From Usnea hakonensis (taxonomy: Eukaryota; Ascomycota; Lecanoromycetes; Lecanorales; Parmeliaceae), in the NCBI GenBank assembly GCA_013423325.1, contig BLJB01000121.1, positions 79,604 through 143,603 on the forward strand: a DNA stretch of 64,000 nucleotides, read 5' to 3'. The translations under genes and the position numbers were made by a program. Position 1 is the first letter of the stretch. Every line of letters starts with the position of its first letter. Below the pieces are notes generated by a model. The model saw nothing but the letters and a program-made list of their open reading frames with translations. It was not told where the DNA came from and searched no databases. Below are positions 1-10,562 of the stretch, one piece after another.

Positions 1-381
1 AAACCGAACACTCTCTTGGGCTACTTCTAGCTCAACACGAAGAGTAAGGTTTTCCTCGTGGAGTCGAGCCGATTCATCCCGAAGTAATGTGTGCTTTATA
101 GCTTCACGATTTGGGCCTTGGTCGAGCTTGAGCTGGTTGATGTCGTCCTCGAGTCGAGCAATTTGTTTACGCAGCTGGTCTTCAGTAGATGGTCCTCCAT
201 TCTGATGGTTGATTAAGGCTGCTGGAAGAGAAACCATGGCTTCTTCAGCGACACTGGAGTCTCCTGCAGTCTGCTGCTGGCGAGTCGATGTGAATTGGGA
301 AGCCGAAGACGTGCCTTCTTCACCGAATTTGGACTCAGCGTTTTGTTGTTTGTCGAGAGACTTAGAAGAAGCGGTAGACAT
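1..381 (-). CDS. 5' part of a coiled-coil protein gene (runs off the left edge)
   Basis: An open frame begins with the ATG at 381-379 and stays open for 127 codons to the window edge, so the 3' part is missing. The N-terminal ~60 residues are rich in Ser, Thr, Glu and Gln and look disordered. From about residue 68 there is a heptad-like coiled coil with charged residues (EDQLRKQIARLEDDINQLKL). The same stretch is also open in another minus frame, but that frame is Leu/Ser-rich and shows no pattern. The family is not recognised; tethers, kinetochore parts or cytoskeletal linkers would all fit. An intron inside the visible part cannot be excluded. Confidence 0.6.
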   Translation of the reverse strand, partial: MSTASSKSLDKQQNAESKFGEEGTSSASQFTSTRQQQTAGDSSVAEEAMVSLPAALINHQNGGPSTEDQLRKQIARLEDDINQLKLDQGPNREAIKHTLLRDESARLHEENLTLRVELEVAQESVRF

Positions 382-628
382 GGTTCTCTGAGGGGTCGTG
401 TGAATTTAAGCGTGTAGCTAAAGAAGAGGATCAAGATACTTGCTCGGTAGAGGATTTTTGGGAGAGAATTTATAGGAGACTCGCTGTTTCGTGTCAAAAG
501 CCCTAATGCTAAGAATCAAAGGCGAGTGTTGAGGGTGAAGCTCATTAGTAGAAGCGGGGCAGATGCGGAGGTCACTTGAAGTCAAAGTGACTTGTCAAAG
601 GACAGGCGCAGACGCGCTTGTTGACTTA

Positions 629-1879
629 TCAAGCTATAGTCTCCATCCCAGGCGTTCCCTCTATTCCTCCAACACTCGCCCAAAATTCATCAAAATCGAC
701 CCCTTGTTCCTCAAACTCGTCTCTGATCTTCTGTATCGCCTTCTTCTGCCTGTAAAGAGTTGTTAGCTCCTCTTCTATGGGGTAGATGTATGAGTAGGCA
801 GATTGGCCCATTAGAGAAAAAACACCGATCTCCTCCGGAAGCACATGTTGAAACCTTACATACCTCTCCCCTGTAAATGACCCCGTCTGACTCGTCTCAC
901 TCTGAACAATCTCAATCCAGCGGAAAAAGAGATTTTCTTTTCCCATAGCAGTCAGATTATTCTTTATCAATTGCAGCTTCTTCGTGCCTTCATCTTCAAC
1001 ACCTTCTTCGTGTTCCCGCCATACTTCCCACATCAGCCAGCCCCATCTCTCCGTGTAAACCAGCACGCTTGTTCGAAAGTCGTCCGCCTTATTCTTGCCT
1101 TGATCAACGAGTGCTTGCGCCTCGATCATGCCCGAGAAATATAGATCCCAGTTCTGATCCAGCATTTGGTAGCTGGTCTTGCTTCTCACCCAATCCTTTT
1201 CCACCGCCGGCAACACCTTCTCTTGAAACAATTTCCCTTGTCTCCCTTCCTGCAGCCACTCCTCCTTGACCCCCTCCCTCTTCTCCACCTCCCCTCTCAT
1301 ATCCTCGCCCTCCTCACTCTTCCCCTTTGCAAAAAGCTCAACATCCCACCGCCTACTCCTCCTAACCACAACATCCACATCCCTAAAACCGCACCATCGC
1401 CTCCAGCCCACCGGACTCGCCTCCTCACCCTTTCCCAGAAAGAATTCCCAAGGCCACATACCAACGAATCTAAACAGCAAAAAATCGCCCATAAACATCA
1501 ACGTCCGCTCCCCACTGACCCCAAGCATTGCCAACTGACCCATATCTTTCTTCTCAACATTAGTGGGGCTGTCATAGCCAAGGATCGAAAGCAAGAGATT
1601 GAAATAGGTGGGGAGGGCGCTCTGAAGGCGGTAGACGAGGAGGACGAGGATGAATATGTTGAGAAGAAGGGGAACGGTAAACACGCGCCTTTTGAAGGCC
1701 CGAGGAGATGTGTCGAGGTGGAGAATATAGAGGTGGGACTTGGAAGTCAAGGTCTCGAGAAAGGTCACAAGTTCTGGGGGCGCTGGATTAAAGGGGGGGT
1801 CCAGCGGTGACTTTGGAGTGGCGTTGGAGACGATTGCTTTGGCGGGAGGTTTCCCGGAGCTCTTCTTGGATTTGGGCAT
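629..1879 (-). CDS. conserved fungal membrane protein of unknown function
   Basis: I start at the ATG at 1879 (MPKSKKSSGKPPAK, 416 aa); the frame is open upstream to 2110 but that would overlap the divergent seipin gene. The N-terminus is Lys/Pro-rich and probably cytosolic. A strong hydrophobic segment lies at about residues 66-95 and weaker ones around 125-150 (Trp/Phe-rich, near MWPWEFFLG), followed by a long charged, largely helical C-terminal half. No catalytic motif is seen. Inside the frame, 863-750 carries an in-frame 114-nt stretch with a GTATGT donor, a GCTAAC branch site and an ACAG acceptor, so an isoform of 378 aa, or an intron, is possible. Start-to-start distance to seipin is 168 bp, so the two share a promoter. 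Role in ER or lipid biology is only a guess from position. Confidence 0.72.
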   Translation of the reverse strand: MPKSKKSSGKPPAKAIVSNATPKSPLDPPFNPAPPELVTFLETLTSKSHLYILHLDTSPRAFKRRVFTVPLLLNIFILVLLVYRLQSALPTYFNLLLSILGYDSPTNVEKKDMGQLAMLGVSGERTLMFMGDFLLFRFVGMWPWEFFLGKGEEASPVGWRRWCGFRDVDVVVRRSRRWDVELFAKGKSEEGEDMRGEVEKREGVKEEWLQEGRQGKLFQEKVLPAVEKDWVRSKTSYQMLDQNWDLYFSGMIEAQALVDQGKNKADDFRTSVLVYTERWGWLMWEVWREHEEGVEDEGTKKLQLIKNNLTAMGKENLFFRWIEIVQSETSQTGSFTGERYVRFQHVLPEEIGVFSLMGQSAYSYIYPIEEELTTLYRQKKAIQKIRDEFEEQGVDFDEFWASVGGIEGTPGMETIA

Positions 1880-2047
1880 TGTGGAGACCCACTGTAGACC
1901 TGCTGCTTCACTGTGAAAGTGGCAGTAATATGATGAAGTGAATACTCGAGACATCTCGAACGCGCCACAACCCAAAAGAAATACGCGAGCGCCAAACGCG
2001 TCTCTCAAACACGTGCTCCGATCAACCAACTCACAAATACAATACTT

Positions 2048-3397
2048 ATGGACGACTCGTCCGAGCCCAAACAGCGCCGCGGCCCCATCGCCAGAGCTAT
2101 CGTAAGGCAATCCCCCTTCCTATCCGCCCACCTCAAGGAAAATAGTAATTCAACGATCCAGGAAACAGCCCTCCTGCCCTTCCACGCCGCCGTCTCCAAG
2201 CCCGCCCAACGAGCATACCTCGGCACCTTCCTCTTCGCCGCCGCCAGCGTCGGCCTCCTCTGCGTTTCGAGCGTAGCCTACACGCTCTTCTACTACAACT
2301 ATGTGCCGCAAAACAGCGTGGAGCGGGTGGTGCATTTGCAGTTTGGGTGGGCCTTTTTTCCCTCTCTCCGCTTCGGAATTCCTACCCCTGGGTTTCAATA
2401 CTTCCTGATGGACGAACACCGTTAATGTCACCGTCACTGACCCCGGGATGCACATAGACACGGCGCCCCCCACGGCACAGCCCCCCTCTCCACATCCCTC
2501 ACCTCCCTCCAACCCTACGACATAACCCTGACCCTGCACCTCCCCCTCACCCCCTCCAACCTCGCAGCCGGAAACTTCATGCTCGACCTCTCCCTCCACG
2601 GCCCCACCACCGACACCAAAAACACCCCCCCACCACCCCTCGCCCACTCCCGCCGCCCCGCGATCCTAACCTACACCTCCCCCCTCACCACAACCTTCCA
2701 CACCCTCACCCTCCTCCCCCTCTCCATCCTCGGCCTCCACACCGAAAGCCAGCGCCTCTCCATCCCCATGTTCGAAAGCGTCTCCTTCGCCAAAGGCACC
2801 CCCAACGTCCCGCAGAGCATACACCTCACCATCGAATCCCCGCACGAGGGCCCAAAGATGCAATTCTACGACGTCCGCGTGCGCTTCATCGCGCGCCTGC
2901 GCGGCTTGAGGTGGATCTTATATAACCATCGGATCTTATCCTTTGTCTTCTTCACAACGGCGTTTTGGAGCAGTGCGATGGTGTCGATGGGGGTGGCGTG
3001 GTGGGTCGTGTCGACGTATCTGGGCTCCATCTCCACAATCATAAAAGAAGAACCACCCAGCACCCCCCCTCTCAAACACGAGCCCCCAAACTCAGATTCA
3101 GACCCCTTCGATCCCACATCCCTAGAATCCCTCTCCGATACATCCCGCACATTCCCTACCCTAAGCCGACAACACCCATTACATTTCCCAGGACGCAAGA
3201 ACGCCAAGCAGGAAAAGGAGATCAAACGCGAGGAAGACGAAGCCATTAGATCAGCAGAAGTCCAGCCGGAAGCAGATGATGAAGACGACCCCACATCCCA
3301 CGAGGCGAGCGGGTTTCGAGACTCGGGGATAGGGACTGGCCTCGACGATGAGAGACTCTCGACTGTGCAGCGGCGGCGCAACGCAAAGCCCTGGTGA
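2048..3397 (+). CDS. SEI1: seipin (lipid-droplet biogenesis protein)
   Basis: Two exons, 2048-2346 and 2458-3397, give 412 aa. The 111-nt intron has a GTGGGC donor, a CTGAC branch site and an acceptor at 2456-2457; splicing restores the seipin lumenal-domain text VVHLQFG/HGAPHGTA. Seen: a cytosolic N-terminus, TM1 around residues 57-80, a lumenal beta-sandwich with LQPYDITLTLHLP and the LAAGNFMLDL motif, TM2 around 258-288, and an acidic Ser/Pro-rich cytosolic tail. Seipin forms ER rings at lipid-droplet contact sites and controls droplet size and triglyceride channelling. The length fits fungal orthologues. A diverged copy of the last ~100 bp lies just downstream (about 3580-3700). Divergent from the membrane-protein gene ending at 629. 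Confidence 0.93.
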
Positions 3398-3579
3398 ACG
3401 GAAGAGACAGTGAAGTGGGACTCTCAAGTGTATAGCGGCGATATAACAAAAAAACCTTAATAAATAAAAGAAAATAATACACCTAAAAAGTCAGATCTTC
3501 CAATGATCACACACTCTAATACCAAAAAATTAGACAATGAAACCCCTTCCCCCCCATCCCACTCCCCTCGACTCTTCCT

Positions 3580-3700
3580 TGACCTCGACTCAGGGATATT
3601 CATGCACCAGCCTCTCCCCATCGAGGCTCTCAAGCGTTCAGCGGCGACGTCATGCCAAGCCTCAACAAACAAAGGAAGAGACAGTGGAGCTTGAAGTAGT
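3580..3700 (+). repeat. diverged duplicate of the seipin 3' end
   Basis: About 270 bp after the seipin tail, the sequence again reads (in one plus frame) RLSSVQRRRHAKP, against RLSTVQRRRNAKP at the seipin C-terminus (about 3312-3420). The match continues past the seipin stop: seipin reads TEETV in frame after its TGA, and the copy reads KEETV. DNA is alignable over about 100 bp with substitutions and small gaps. Interpreted as an old local tandem duplication, probably now 3' UTR or intergenic. Confidence 0.6.
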
Positions 3701-3959
3701 GGGCCTTTCTAGTAGCTGTATACGCAAATGCTACAAAATGCATGCTCATGAATTCGCCTGATGCAGCTATTGCATACCACCTCCATACTAGCAAACTTTT
3801 GACCCCCCCTCCGAGCAAACAAGCCAGAGTACTCTGCTCTATATCCTGCCATCGTTAATCATGAAGCTAGTGCTCATCGTGCTAAAGCCTGTTTCGTAAC
3901 CTATGCCAAATACAAAGCGCATCGAAAAGGACTTGCGCTGTAAGTTCGAGTGAATGATA

Positions 3960-6900
3960 CTAAACGCCCTTCGAGGTAACAGGATCCGCTGCATTAGCCG
4001 AGTCCGTAGATGTAGGGTTCGTTGAAGGATGGAGCGTATCGCTCGACCAAGTCCCAGATGCCTCGGTGGCCAAAGTCTCAGACTGCACTGCCTTTCTACG
4101 CCGTTGGTGCCATTGGCGCCGCTGACCGTGCCCGGAGGCGGTCTGCTGGGCCGCATCTGCACCCACTGCAGAAAGCCGACGAGGTTGATTATGGAAGGGC
4201 TCCTCACTGGGCCCAGCATTATCCCTACCCTTACCCGCTGATCCACTGGGCTCGCTCTTACTGTTGCCACGGCGTCCACGCTTTTTTTTGGTCTCTGGTT
4301 GACTTTGGCCCGAATTTTTCGAGTCAGATGTAGTCGGTCTGGAGTCAACAAGGACAGCGTCAGATGTGGGTTCCGAGCTAGCAGCGGGCCTCTTATTCTT
4401 CTGTCTGCGCCTTGGACCGTCTTCTTTGAGTTTACCACTCTCGTCGCTGTTTTGGTTGGCATTGTGTTCGGGTTCGTCAGAGGCCTACAGACAATTCCAA
4501 AGTCAGTAGTGCTTCTTTTGAGCAAGAAATCAATCTAAGTGAAACGCGTAGAGAGTGGAAGCGGTAACTGTGTATCTAAGTGCCAATATTGTTCCCGAAG
4601 CTGCCCCAGATGTACGTACCTGTGCTCCACTTGCAGATATGCCACGCTGGGATCGAGGTACGAAATCAGGAGCAGTAGCACGAAGACTCTTAGTTCCGAT
4701 ACCCGAGCTCTCGAATGATTGTCGATTTTCCTCACCAGATGAAGTCTCTGAAACGTCGCTGGATTTCACATGAGCAACGTCGACAGGCTCTCCGCCAGTG
4801 GGTGAAAACTTGATTTCCATCTGTTGCAGCCAGAGCTTAGAGAATTCCCCCTTTTTGTCGAGGAGTTCACGGGGTGATCCCTGTTCAGCGATGACGCCAT
4901 CTTTGATGACCAGGATAACGTCCGAGCTTTTCACTGTTGATAGTCGGTGGGCGACAGTGAACGTAGTACGGTCCTTTGACAACAGTTGCAAGGCATTTGT
5001 GATGTGTGTCTCGGTCTCGGTATCCACAGCACTTGTTGCTTCATCTAGAAGAATGATCCGCGGATTTTTGAGGATGACTCTGGCGATTGCTACTCTTTGC
5101 AATTCGCCACCGGATAGTATGACACCATTTTCGCCCACCTTTGTAGCATAACCTTTAGAGAACGTCAAGATCTTCTCATGTATTGAGGCGGCTTTGCAAG
5201 CCTCCATGACGTCTTCATCAGTCGCATCTAACCTCGCGTACCGAACGTTCTCCATGATGCTCTCATTGAATAATGAAGGATCTTGCGGGACGGCTCCAAT
5301 ATTTTCACGTAAGCTCGTTAGTGTGACGTCCCGTAGGTCCTGATCATCAATCATGATGCTGCCTTCCTGGACATCGTAAAAGCGGAACAGAAGTCTTAGT
5401 ATTGTGGATTTGCCGCCCCCAGTCTCTCCAACCAGAGCGACTTTCTGACCTGGTTTAGCATGGAAGTTGAAGTCCTTTATGATCCCCTTCTCGCCATCAT
5501 AAGAGAACTTTACACCACGAAAATGGACAGCCCCTTTTTTGAAAACAAAGGGCGCGTTTCCCTCTTTCACTGTGGGTTTCTTCTGGAAAAGATCAAGCAT
5601 TGCCTCTGCGTCTATGAGGTCCTGGACCATTTTGCGCGGAATATCCGCAAAAGTGGTAAGTTTCCCTAATGGTATTTATCAACGCGACGAATCAACCATT
5701 GACAACGCAAAACGCTCACCTGTGAAGTTCCCCCAATAAGCTACAAGCATGACAAAGTTGCCTATCGGAGCACCATTCGAGATCTGGTAAAGAGCAAGGA
5801 TGCAAGCGCAGATCATTCCAAGCTCGATTATGCTATCCTTAACAATCCAAGAAAAGTAAAAGAGAGAGAGGTACTTTGTATGGGCTTTCATGTTCAATCC
5901 TACATCGGTGGTCATCGTCTTGCAGAGCACATAGGTATTCAAGGTCTTTGCTTACCAACGATTTCAGCATAGCGGCCTTGTTCGAATTCGCGACGATTGA
6001 AGTATGCGACCGAGGTCCACCTAAACAGATATCAAGTCAACATCTTTTCTAACGGCACCAGGCTGAGACTCTGAAAAGATACTGAAGCAGAAGCCTTTCT
6101 CTAGCGGAAAATCTCAGAGTCGGTGTGTTGTTCGAGAAAGAGACCTATGAATTGCACATACCCTCCAACAGTATCGTACATGACCTGATTTTCTTTTCGT
6201 GACAGGCCTGTCAATCTTCGTCTAGGCTCTGTCTGCTTTTCGACAAAGTACGCTGAAGCCCAGAGAAAGATTACCGTAGTTACAGCTACTATTAGAGCTA
6301 GGTAAGGACCAAATATCCAGCATAGGTAGACGAAAGCGACAATCAAGTCAATCAGCATCGGCACAACTCTGAACAAGAGCGCTTCAACAATCGATTGCAG
6401 CGAGTGACCTTGTCCAATGGATGTGTATAGCTCCCCTGACCGTTTCTCTGTGTGAAAATCTCGGGATAAGCCCATGATGTGGTTGTACGCTGCTTTTTTG
6501 AGAGACCCTTCCCCATACTGCTCTAAAGGCAGCCACAGGATATACTTGACTTGAGAAATGATCGAGGAATCTGCCCAGCGATATACGACCCATAGAAGGA
6601 CTTCCACAATGGGCATGTGGGACGTGCCAATCTTGTCGACGACAATTCCCAGTTGTCGTGGCTCCAGAAGGTTCAGCGCTCGGGTACAGAGAAGACAAAG
6701 ACACACTCCAAGCAGCTCTGCTTGGAGTACCCGATCCTTTGAAGGTAGTAGATAAGGTATGAAGACGCGATAAGCTTTAGCGTATCTGTTTGAAGATTAG
6801 CTTTGCTCCGGAAGTGCACTGGCGGAATGACATCTACTATCAGGGATCGCGCTGGGGGTGCTGGGGGCAAAGCAGTATGCTGGGCTAGACAAGGTGCGAT

Positions 6901-7768
6901 TGAGGTCTCGGGAGGGGGCCGTACGTAAACCAATTTCCCTCGCTCTGGAGCCTCTTCTCAAGCATTTCTTTTCGCTTCTCCTCCTTTTTCTGCTGCTCAG
7001 CCTCGTACTCAAGATCCGCACCTTCACCATCAGGCGTGATAGTAATAGAGCCATAGCCCGGCTTTCCAACTGAGTCTTGCTTGTCATTCGATTCTATTTC
7101 GCCATGCCTGAGCAAGGACGCAGACTCTTCGTCTGTGAGACATCTTTTGCAAGATCTGGTGAATAAGCTCGTGGAGAGTAGGATGAGAACAAGAGTGCGG
7201 CAAGCCTGGACCGCGATCTGGACATGGACAAATGCGCTTGGTGAAACGCCACGGCCGAGGATAAGAGCGAATAGGATTGCTTCCCCGACTAGTCCAATGA
7301 ACCACGAACCGGAATACGGGTACCACACAACAAGATCCTTGGCACCGAGAAGACAGAAAGTGAGAATTGTCCAAACGAGCAGCGAGAACAAAGCGTAGAC
7401 CTAATCAGGGTGCGCTCAGCAAACGGGATATGAGAGCCTTGTCTTCCGTATTTGTTGACAGAAGGGGAACTACTTACGTTACTATCTGTAGAGGAGTACC
7501 GAGCGCCGTTGAAAGCAGTATCCATTAAGAGCATGCACGATTCCACCAAAAAAGAGAGCACCACCAGAGATGCAAGTGGGAGGAGAACCTTACGAGGGCC
7601 AGTCCCAGATGCTTTCAGATTCTGCAGCGTGCATGCGCTGATGGTCCTGGCAATCCAAAAGTAAGCGAAGACCATGGCGGGTACAATGTAGCGCAGATAG
7701 TGCAGGAAGCGCTGTTGCTGTGAGTTTAGGTCCTCAGCTGCCATGATAGGCGATTGGGATGATGCCAT
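3960..7768 (-). CDS. hmt1: HMT1-type (ABCB6/ATM-like) vacuolar ABC transporter
   Basis: Seven exons (7768-7478, 7400-6925, 6785-6162, 6020-5956, 5899-5720, 5665-4620, 4484-3960) sum to 3207 nt, 1068 aa. The first two exons carry an extra N-terminal block of four or five TM helices, typical of the heavy-metal-tolerance subfamily; then a six-helix ABC membrane domain (about 256-545) and one nucleotide-binding domain. Motifs seen: Walker A GETGGGKST (~624), Q-loop PQDPSLFNE, signature LSGGELQRVAIAR (~729), Walker B IILLDEATSA, and H-loop AHRLST. Fission-yeast Hmt1 moves phytochelatins and heavy-metal conjugates into the vacuole; that role is inferred here. The last exon adds a 175-residue hydrophilic Ser/Lys/Arg-rich tail with a KKKRGRRGN block. 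Divergent from the gene at 9020, with about 1.25 kb between starts. Confidence 0.94.
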
Positions 7769-9019
7769 CCCGGGCGTTTGCTTCCTGTGTTTACTTTCTG
7801 AAGGAGGATGCGAATTAAACAGATGCCAGGTCGGGACAGAGTCTAGAAGAGTGAGAATCTGAGATGAATATCTTGATATGTTATGGTGAGGAGATTCAGA
7901 GGCAGGTTGCAGAGTGACACCTCGAGTTCTGGGACGTAGTTTCCACGCTAAAACGACGCTAATGCAAACAACCTGAGAGACCTTTATCACCGAATTTTTC
8001 TGAAAAGGCAAGAACGTCTTCCAGGCGGTCAGAAAGTGGCGAGTTCCTTGAAGCAAGTACTTGGGTGAATGTTGAAGAACGACGTGAGGGACAGGCAGGT
8101 TATCGGTATTGGTGTTGGAGATTGTGTCCTCTGCTTTTATTCCGACGTCTTACCTGGGATTGGTTTGCAGAGCAGATGCTTCCCTTTGATACAGTTCATT
8201 ACTTGTCCACTTTTCAGCAGGAATCAGTCACAACTTCATAGGAGGGAGGTGACTTAAATAGTAAATACTTTATATGACTCACTCCTGCTCTGATTTGTTT
8301 AGTCTTTTTTCTAGTAGCTGTGACCAGAATTCGACGGTTCCGATGCTAAAGTGAGTGGCCACTGAGGCAGCATGGCTAAGCCTCCCCCCAGGAATCTCAG
8401 CTCAGTAGCTGTTGCCTTGAACTAGGCGGTAGCGACACAATTTCAATCTTACCTTACATCAGATCGTAAGGTAGTTTAGTGATCATATTCAAGCTTCAGA
8501 CTTAGGCCCTTTCCCGCCCAAACCACTTTCGCGGACTCATAACACTCTGAACCGTCACTACCCCCTTGAACAAAAGATTCATTATCAAAATTCTGTTGTT
8601 GTTTTTTCGTCGTCCAACACGAGTGGTGTCTTGGTAGTCCAAGGGTCTTCTGTCGCTCGAGATGGGAGATGAAATACATCTCCAGCAGAAGCTGACTCCT
8701 GTAAAATGTTTCCGTGACATGCTTCCTTAGACTCAGCGCTCGCAGTGGCCTTGACCAATTCAATTTAAAGCTAGGAAGCCCAGAAGCTGCTCATCATGGT
8801 ACTCTAAGTATGTTCGAAGCGACAAACATGAGGCAAGGAGCCCGCCAGTTTGGCGCCGCGCGAGGGCGGCACAGCGCCGAGTGATCGCCAATGCACCTCG
8901 CGCAGAAAAGTAAAGTAAAGTAAAGTGAAGTGATACGTAAGTATCCAAACCGCGATTGCACTACTGCTTCCACGTCGCACAACCATCTCAGCCTTGTCCA
9001 CAGCATTTGCTCCAAAGTC
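7769..9019. other. divergent intergenic region without a supported gene
   Basis: Lies between the starts of the HMT1-like and DUF4870-type genes and should hold both promoters. Short open frames on both strands (for example 8763-8476 minus) show no recognisable motif or splice pattern. A small (AAAGT)n-like run sits at about 8908-8932. No other structure seen. Confidence 0.5.
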
Positions 9020-9877
9020 ATGGATTTTGCTCCTTACCAAGACACCACGCCAGAATCCTCCCGAGCACTCTCTCCACCTCCAAACCGAATATCCTCTCCC
9101 ACCCGCAACACTAAATCTCCACCTCCAAATCGACCAAACGCAGACCCTTTTCGCACATCCTCGTTGCCAGAACCAAGTCATTTCAGCGATGAGCCCAGGC
9201 GTAATGCGGGATTCGGAGGAGGAGATATAGAAAATGGCAGGCTGGACGTCAATCTGTTTGAGACGAGTCTACCTCTACGGCTAGACTACGAGGCAATGCT
9301 GGCATATCTACTGTTACCGCCTGCGGGAGGGGTTTTTCTACTGGTGGTGGAGCATAAGAGCGACTACGTCCGGTATGTTGAGCTGGGAGAAAGAAGCCTT
9401 CTCGGCCCACAGATCTTTCTCGTCAAGGTGCCCCGGAACGAGATCTCTATACAGCAGCGCTTTGGCACAGCCTATTCTCTATCCTTCACTTCCACGCATA
9501 AGCTATCGTCTCTCTTTTTCTTCTGCACGCAAACACTGACAAGACTCCCTGCAGATTCCATGCTTGGCAATCCAGCCTACTATTCGCCTCGATTTTCGTG
9601 AGCCTGACCCTCTGACCATCTACATGGCACCCATCATTGACCTTGCCTCAGATCCTACATCTGATCTTCTCATGGTCAAGCATACTATCATGGATGCTGT
9701 TCGTCGTTGACATTGGTCTTATTGGATTCCTTGCCATGCATGCCTATCGAGACGGTACAGACTTCCCCAATTCCAAACCTTCACATCGATACTAATACGC
9801 AAGCAGCTGATGGGTTGGATCGGTTCGAAGTCCCGTTCTTTGGGGGGTTGGCAAGTTCCTTTGTGGATTCTGAATGA
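9020..9877 (+). CDS. UPF0132/DUF4870-type small membrane protein
   Basis: Four exons (9020-9372, 9555-9597, 9652-9754, 9807-9877) sum to 570 nt, 189 aa. Donors are GTATGT, GTGAGC and GTACAG; each acceptor is AG in phase. The N-terminal ~75 residues are Pro/Ser-rich and disordered. Three TM helices follow: LAYLLLPPAGGVFLLVVEH at about 98-116, FHAWQSSLLFASIF into the third exon, and FVVDIGLIGFLAMHAY. The signature of the family is the invariant YVRFHAWQS between helices 1 and 2 and the C-terminal FEVPFFGGLAS. The biochemical role of this Tic20-like group in fungi is not established. The 43-nt second exon is easily missed by gene finders; without it the protein would appear to stop at 9601. Confidence 0.86.
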
Positions 9878-10562
9878 GACAGGCTGTACAGTATTGATAC
9901 ATCTGGAGACCGGCGCAACTGCATTTTGCAAGATACCCATGTTAAAACGCTCATTAGACCGCGTTGTACTCGTACTGGAAAAAAGATAGTACTTTAGAAA
10001 TCATTAACAAGTAGGCCTTGATAACCCGTCTTCGAAATGTTGCAAGTTGATATTGTATGCATCGCCCTAAAGACCCACGCACCCAAAGCCGATCACTTTA
10101 GAGGTCAATGCCCCCTATAGAGTCCCTAGGATGCTGGGCTGTTTCGGGCTAAGGCATCACTAGCGCATGTGGCAGGACTTTCCTCCGTACCTACCTACTG
10201 CCACTCATAAATGACATTACCCTCCGAAAATCAAGCTCTATTCACAATGAACTTCTTAGATAATCGTATATTGACATCCATCCTTTCGTGATAGGAACCC
10301 TAGCCGTATAAGAGATATCAATTTTGTAATTCTAATGTCACTCTTGGAGCAGGATCGTAAGCTTTGTTCTTTTCAGACAAGCTGACCACCATTCAAAAAT
10401 CATGATGACCCCCTCTCAACCGCGCCACATGGAGTATCTGCAAGGCTGCAAGGCAGTGCTCTCAGCCTCGTCGCAACACTGCCCCTCTCGCTTTCCTTCC
10501 AATTATAAGAAATTGCCATCTGCTCTCTTCTCTATCTCTATTCATGCCACTCATCTCTCATC
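9878..10562. other. intergenic region, nothing recognised
   Basis: No open frame with coding character on either strand. The last ~100 bp before 10563 are CT-rich, as in fungal promoters and leaders. No repeats beyond short runs. Confidence 0.5.

Noticed and set aside
1166..1810. 214-codon plus frame opposite the membrane-protein gene
   Set aside because: Antisense shadow, Pro/Leu/His-rich.
8476..8763. 95-codon minus frame between the HMT1-like and DUF4870-type genes
   Set aside because: No recognisable motif, no neighbouring exons; treated as intergenic.
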